Of a DNA stretch of 7,746 nt, positions 5,048 through 7,746 are shown piece after piece; within the stretch, counting starts at the first letter, position 1; each line of letters starts with the position of its first letter. Source of the DNA: an uncultured Eubacteriales bacterium (GTDB taxonomy: Bacteria > Bacillota > Clostridia > Oscillospirales > UBA644); the NCBI GenBank assembly GCA_934486965.1, contig CAKSQP010000073.1, positions 1-7,746 of the forward strand, in the 5' to 3' direction. The notes under the pieces are model-generated. The model did no database searches. It was not told the origin of the DNA and worked only from the letters and a program-made list of their open reading frames with translations. Made by a program: the position numbers and the translations under genes.

Positions 5048-5647
5048 ATGAAAAAAAGGATTGCGGAATTCATAAAATCGATAGCCGCCGGAATAATGAT
5101 TTCAATAGGCGGAGCGGCGTTTCTTTCGTGCGAAAACCGATATGTCGGAGCGTTTCTTTTCTGCGTCGGGCTTATTTCGGTCGTCGCCCTCGGTTTTAAC
5201 CTTTATACCGGAAAGATAGGCTATGTTCTCGATAACGACGGAGCGTTCTGTGCTGATACTGTTCTTTCGGTTTTCGGCAATTTCGTCGGCTGCCTTGCGT
5301 TCGGATTTCTTCTGTCTCCTGTCTGAAATTTTGTAGCTTTGACCTCTGCAAAACTCGAAAAAAGCCTTCCGACAACCTTTATAAACGCCGTGATGTGCGG
5401 ACTTCTTATCTATGTCTGCGTTGAAATTTATAAACGGAAAAATACCTTTATCGGCATACTTTTCTGCGTTCCGACCTTTATTTTATGCGGTTTTGAACAC
5501 TCTGTCGCCGATATGTTCTATTTTATAAACGCAGGAAACCTTTCGGGAACAGTCTTCGTATTTTTGCTTGTCGTAATTGCAGGCAATGCGGTCGGGGGAC
5601 TCTTTTTCCCGTTTCTTTCAAAAATAATCGGTAAACTTGAAAAATAA
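5048..5647 (+). pseudogene. Formate/nitrite transporter (FNT) family gene interrupted by an in-frame TGA
   Basis: Two open segments in the same frame, 5048-5326 and 5327-5647, together make one 199-codon FNT-type channel with codon 93 being TGA (5324-5326). The first part holds three membrane segments: IKSIAAGIMISIGG (about 9-27), VGAFLFCVGLISVVALGFNLYTGKIGY (33-59, with the family's LFTG-type loop), and TVLSVFGNFVGCLAFGFL (71-89). The second part has TTFINAVMCGLLIYVCVEIY (109-128), GILFCVPTFILCGFEHSVADMFYF (136-159, with the pore histidine in FEHSVA at about 151), and VFVFLLVVIAGNAVGGLFFPF (168-188). These are the six helices of the family, which transports small anions such as formate. The TGA falls in the loop between helices 3 and 4. 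No frameshift is needed, so a point nonsense mutation, read-through or a sequencing error would all explain it. AAAGGGG lies 5 bases before the ATG. The second half has no good ribosome site of its own. Confidence 0.85.
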
Positions 5648-5667
5648 CAAACAGGGGAGGAAATATC

Positions 5668-6762
5668 ATGGATAATGTCAGAGAATACAAATGTCCCTGC
5701 TGCGGAGGAGCGATCGAATTCGACAGTTCGTCGCAGAAGATGAAATGTCCGTATTGCGATACTGAGTTCGATGTTGAGACCTTAAAAGATTACGACGCCG
5801 AACTTTCAAAGGAAAAACCGGACGATATGCAATGGGAAACGTCTGCCGGAAAGGAATGGGAGACGGGCGAGACGGACGGTCTTCGCACCTATATCTGCAA
5901 ATCCTGCGGCGGAGAGATCGTCGGAGATGAAAACACTGCGGCGACAGCCTGCCCGTTCTGCGGGAACCCCGTTGTTATGACGGGAAACCTTTCGGGAGAC
6001 TTGAAACCCGATTACATAATTCCGTTCAAACTTGATAAAAAAGCGGCGAAAGCGGGGCTTATGAAACACCTTTCGGGGAAAAGACTTCTTCCGAAAATTT
6101 TCAAGAGTCAGAACCATATCGACGAAGTAAAGGGTGTTTATGTTCCGTTTTGGCTTTTTGATACAGATGTCGACGCCGATATCAGATACCGTGCGACGAC
6201 CGTAAGGACATGGAGCGACAGCGACTACGACTATACCGAGACCAGCTTTTATTCCGTTTTCAGAGGCGGAAATATCGGTTTTGAAAGAGTTCCCGTTGAC
6301 GGTTCGTCGAAAATGGCGGACGACCTTATGGAGTCTGTCGAGCCTTTTGATTTCAAAGATGCGGTCGATTTTCAGACGGCATATCTTTCGGGATATCTTG
6401 CCGATAAATACGACGTTACGGCAGACCAGAGCGTCGACCGCGCAAACGACAGAGTAAAACATTCGACGGAGGCGGCGTTTGCGTCTACGGTCACAGGCTA
6501 TACGACCGTAAATCCCGAAAATTCAAGCGTCCGTTTTTCAAACGGTACGGCAAAATACGCGCTTTATCCCGTATGGATACTTAACACTACATGGAACGGC
6601 GAAAAATATACTTTTGCAATGAACGGTCAGACAGGGAAATTCGTCGGAAATCTTCCCGTCGATAAAAAAGCCGCCGCAAGGTGGACTTTCGGGCTTACCG
6701 CCGCTATCGGGGCTGCGGTCTACGGACTTTCGTGGCTTCTGTGGCTTGCGGATATTCTTTAA
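5668..6762 (+). CDS. Double zinc-ribbon membrane protein, YdjG-like
   Basis: The 364-residue protein starts with two TFIIB-like zinc ribbons, each with four cysteines: Cys9/12 with Cys27/30 and Cys77/80 with Cys95/98, joined by an acidic linker. A long middle domain begins at PDYIIPFKLDKKAAK and includes VKGVYVPFWLFDTDVDADIRYRATT, YALYPVWILNTTWNGEKYTFAMNGQTGKFVG and other strands. One membrane segment lies at the extreme C-terminus (about 341-361), so the ribbons probably face the cytoplasm as a tail-anchored protein. Length, domain order and the TPM-protein neighbour match YdjG of the Bacillus subtilis ydjFGHI operon, where YdjG and YdjH act with the PspA/YdjI membrane-stress proteins. Automatic pipelines may call such proteins PriA-like because of the zinc ribbon; there is no helicase domain. 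AGGGGAGG (5653-5660) lies 7 bases before the ATG. It starts 20 bp after the FNT gene. Confidence 0.8.
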   Translation: MDNVREYKCPCCGGAIEFDSSSQKMKCPYCDTEFDVETLKDYDAELSKEKPDDMQWETSAGKEWETGETDGLRTYICKSCGGEIVGDENTAATACPFCGNPVVMTGNLSGDLKPDYIIPFKLDKKAAKAGLMKHLSGKRLLPKIFKSQNHIDEVKGVYVPFWLFDTDVDADIRYRATTVRTWSDSDYDYTETSFYSVFRGGNIGFERVPVDGSSKMADDLMESVEPFDFKDAVDFQTAYLSGYLADKYDVTADQSVDRANDRVKHSTEAAFASTVTGYTTVNPENSSVRFSNGTAKYALYPVWILNTTWNGEKYTFAMNGQTGKFVGNLPVDKKAAARWTFGLTAAIGAAVYGLSWLLWLADIL

Positions 6763-6775
6763 GGAGGAAAGCGGT

Positions 6776-7567
6776 ATGAAAAAAAGAATTTTAATTTTAA
6801 CTGTTTGTATAGCTTGCCTTCTTTCCCTCTTTTCGTTTTCCGCTTTTGCCGAAACCTCAAATCCGAGACTTGTTGACAATGCGGGGCTTCTTTCCGAAGA
6901 CGAATATGAAACCGTTCTTGAAAAACTTGACGGAATAAGCGAGGCGCTCGGCGCAGATATAGTTGTTGTTACGACCGATTCTTTAGGCGATAAAACGGTC
7001 GTTGAATATGCCGATGATTTCTTTGATTACGGAGGCTATCGGCAGGACGGAGTTCTTCTCCTTCTTGCGATGGAAGACCGCAGTTGGTGCATTTCCACGG
7101 CAGGCGACTGCAAATATGCCGTTTCAAATTCAAAAAGCGATGCGATAGGGGACGGTATTCTTGAATATCTTTCTTCGGGCGATTATGAAAGCGCATTTAT
7201 CGAATTTGCTGACCGCTGCAACAGTTATATCGTAAGTTACAGAAACGGGGACACCGACACAGATTACAGTTACGAAAAAGAACCGCTTTCTCTTCTTGCG
7301 ATTCCCGTAAGTCTGGTTATAGGGCTTATAGTCGCGCTTATCGTTGTTGCGGTTATGAAAGGAAAACTCAAAAGCGTAAAATTCCAGACCGCTGCCGATA
7401 ATTATGTCAAAGAGGGAAGTATGAATATAACCGAAAGCCGCGATCTGTTCCTTTACAGAACGGTAAGCAGGGTCGCAAAGCCGAAGGACGACGATTCTTC
7501 GTCTGACGGCGGTTTCCATTCGTCATCTTCCGGAACAAGCCACGGCGGAAGCAGCGGACATTTCTGA
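6776..7567 (+). CDS. TPM-domain secreted/anchored protein, YdjH/YgcG-like
   Basis: The 263-residue protein begins with a clear signal peptide, MKKRILILTVCIACLLSLFS followed by FSAFA, with likely cleavage after Ala25. The TPM (Psb32-like) domain covers about 31-155: NPRLVDNAGLLSEDEYETV, ADIVVVTTDSLGDKTVVEYADDFFDYGGYRQDGVLLLLAMEDRSW, then SDAIGDGILEYLSSGDYESAFIEFAD. A membrane segment follows at about 172-194. The cytoplasmic tail ends in an Asp/Ser/Gly/His-rich stretch (about 237-263) finishing GGSSGHF, a type of tail common in this family. The start at 6776 is preferred over an upstream in-frame ATG at 6746 because AAGGAGG (6761-6767) lies 8 bases before it and the signal peptide begins there. 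That Shine-Dalgarno overlaps the stop codon of the zinc-ribbon gene, so translation is probably coupled. The molecular role of the domain here is unknown. Confidence 0.88.
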   Translation: MKKRILILTVCIACLLSLFSFSAFAETSNPRLVDNAGLLSEDEYETVLEKLDGISEALGADIVVVTTDSLGDKTVVEYADDFFDYGGYRQDGVLLLLAMEDRSWCISTAGDCKYAVSNSKSDAIGDGILEYLSSGDYESAFIEFADRCNSYIVSYRNGDTDTDYSYEKEPLSLLAIPVSLVIGLIVALIVVAVMKGKLKSVKFQTAADNYVKEGSMNITESRDLFLYRTVSRVAKPKDDDSSSDGGFHSSSSGTSHGGSSGHF

Positions 7568-7598
7568 TAATACATCAAAAAAAGGAAATATTGAATAA

Positions 7599-7746
7599 AT
7601 GACATTCAACGGCTTCGGAAGTATCCCCGTAATATTTGCGGTGACTTTCATTATTATAATTCTGGCGGCAATTCTTATTTTCGGAACCGTCATCAGCACA
7701 TTTATAAAGAGATTCCGGTCTTACGGTTCTTTTCGGAATATAGATG
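7599..7746 (+). CDS. Membrane protein of unknown family, N-terminal part (cut by window edge)
   Basis: From the ATG at 7599 the frame stays open to the window end and gives 49 residues: MTFNGFGSIP, then a hydrophobic segment VIFAVTFIIIILAAILIFGTVI (about 11-32), then a basic stretch STFIKRFRSYGSFRNID. It looks like a protein with one N-terminal membrane anchor and a domain beyond the edge. AAAGGAAA at 7581-7588 is the likely Shine-Dalgarno, with a rather long gap of about 10-12 bases. It follows the TPM gene by 31 bp and no terminator is visible between them, so it is probably in the same operon. A small DUF2500-like protein is possible, but the visible part is too short to decide. Confidence 0.65.
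   Translation, partial: MTFNGFGSIPVIFAVTFIIIILAAILIFGTVISTFIKRFRSYGSFRNID

Noticed and set aside
4624..5073. A 149-codon minus-strand frame opposite the YcxB-like gene
   Set aside because: It crosses a terminator, a promoter and the real plus-strand gene and shows no protein family.
5324..5362. Selenocysteine insertion at the FNT TGA
   Set aside because: The hairpin loop is closer to the TGA than usual for bacterial elements, and no selenoprotein FNT is known to me; kept only as a low-probability option.
5339..5647. Separate start of the second FNT half at the TTG codon 5339
   Set aside because: No Shine-Dalgarno lies before it, and the segment is plainly the second half of the same channel, so a separate gene is unlikely.
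5048..5647. Use of a genetic code where TGA means tryptophan
   Set aside because: Neighbouring genes end in TGA at sensible places (4389-4391, 4948-4950, 7565-7567, and 592-594 on the minus strand) and use TGG for tryptophan.
5806..6462. A 218-codon minus-strand frame opposite the zinc-ribbon gene
   Set aside because: It lies wholly inside a well-supported gene, lacks family motifs and has no promoter or ribosome site.

Overview
The window looks like a chromosomal piece of a low-to-mid GC Firmicute, most likely a gut-type member of class Clostridia (inference). The signs are strong Shine-Dalgarno sites, sigma-A promoters with 17-bp spacers (four of the five have an extended -10 TGn), tRNA genes that encode their own CCA, and clostridial-looking protein families. 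No phage, transposase or CRISPR gene is visible.

Left part (1-1888, minus strand). A Gfo/Idh/MocA-type oxidoreductase runs off the left edge and has its own promoter, overlapped by a 7-bp inverted repeat that may be an operator. Upstream of it is a compact minus-strand operon in the order GNAT acetyltransferase, TrmH/SpoU-type RNA methyltransferase, small DUF1294 membrane protein. A promoter at 1978-2006 drives it, and the last two genes overlap by 13 bp.

Middle part (2053-2984, plus strand). A promoter diverging from the GNAT promoter drives a five-gene tRNA operon, Val(TAC)-Asp(GTC)-Phe(GAA)-Gly(GCC)-Cys(GCA), closed by a very strong intrinsic terminator. The leader and every spacer contain a small hairpin. 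After the terminator comes about 160 bp of non-coding DNA built from short hairpins separated by GCTTCAT or its complement. This is probably a dispersed repeat element.

Right part (2918-7746, plus strand). A perfect consensus promoter drives a two-gene membrane-protein unit: an unrecognised 468-residue protein with three membrane segments, and a YcxB-like protein. A terminator ends it. A second promoter then starts a unit with four genes: a formate/nitrite transporter (FNT) family gene interrupted by an in-frame TGA, a double zinc-ribbon membrane protein resembling Bacillus YdjG, a secreted/anchored TPM-domain protein resembling YdjH, and a further membrane protein cut by the right edge. The YdjG/YdjH pairing suggests a membrane-associated envelope module (inference from the Bacillus ydjFGHI operon).

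The items most worth a second look are the TGA-interrupted FNT gene with a hairpin just after the TGA, the hairpin repeat element, and the hairpin in every spacer of the tRNA operon. I see no clear evidence of an entirely new system.
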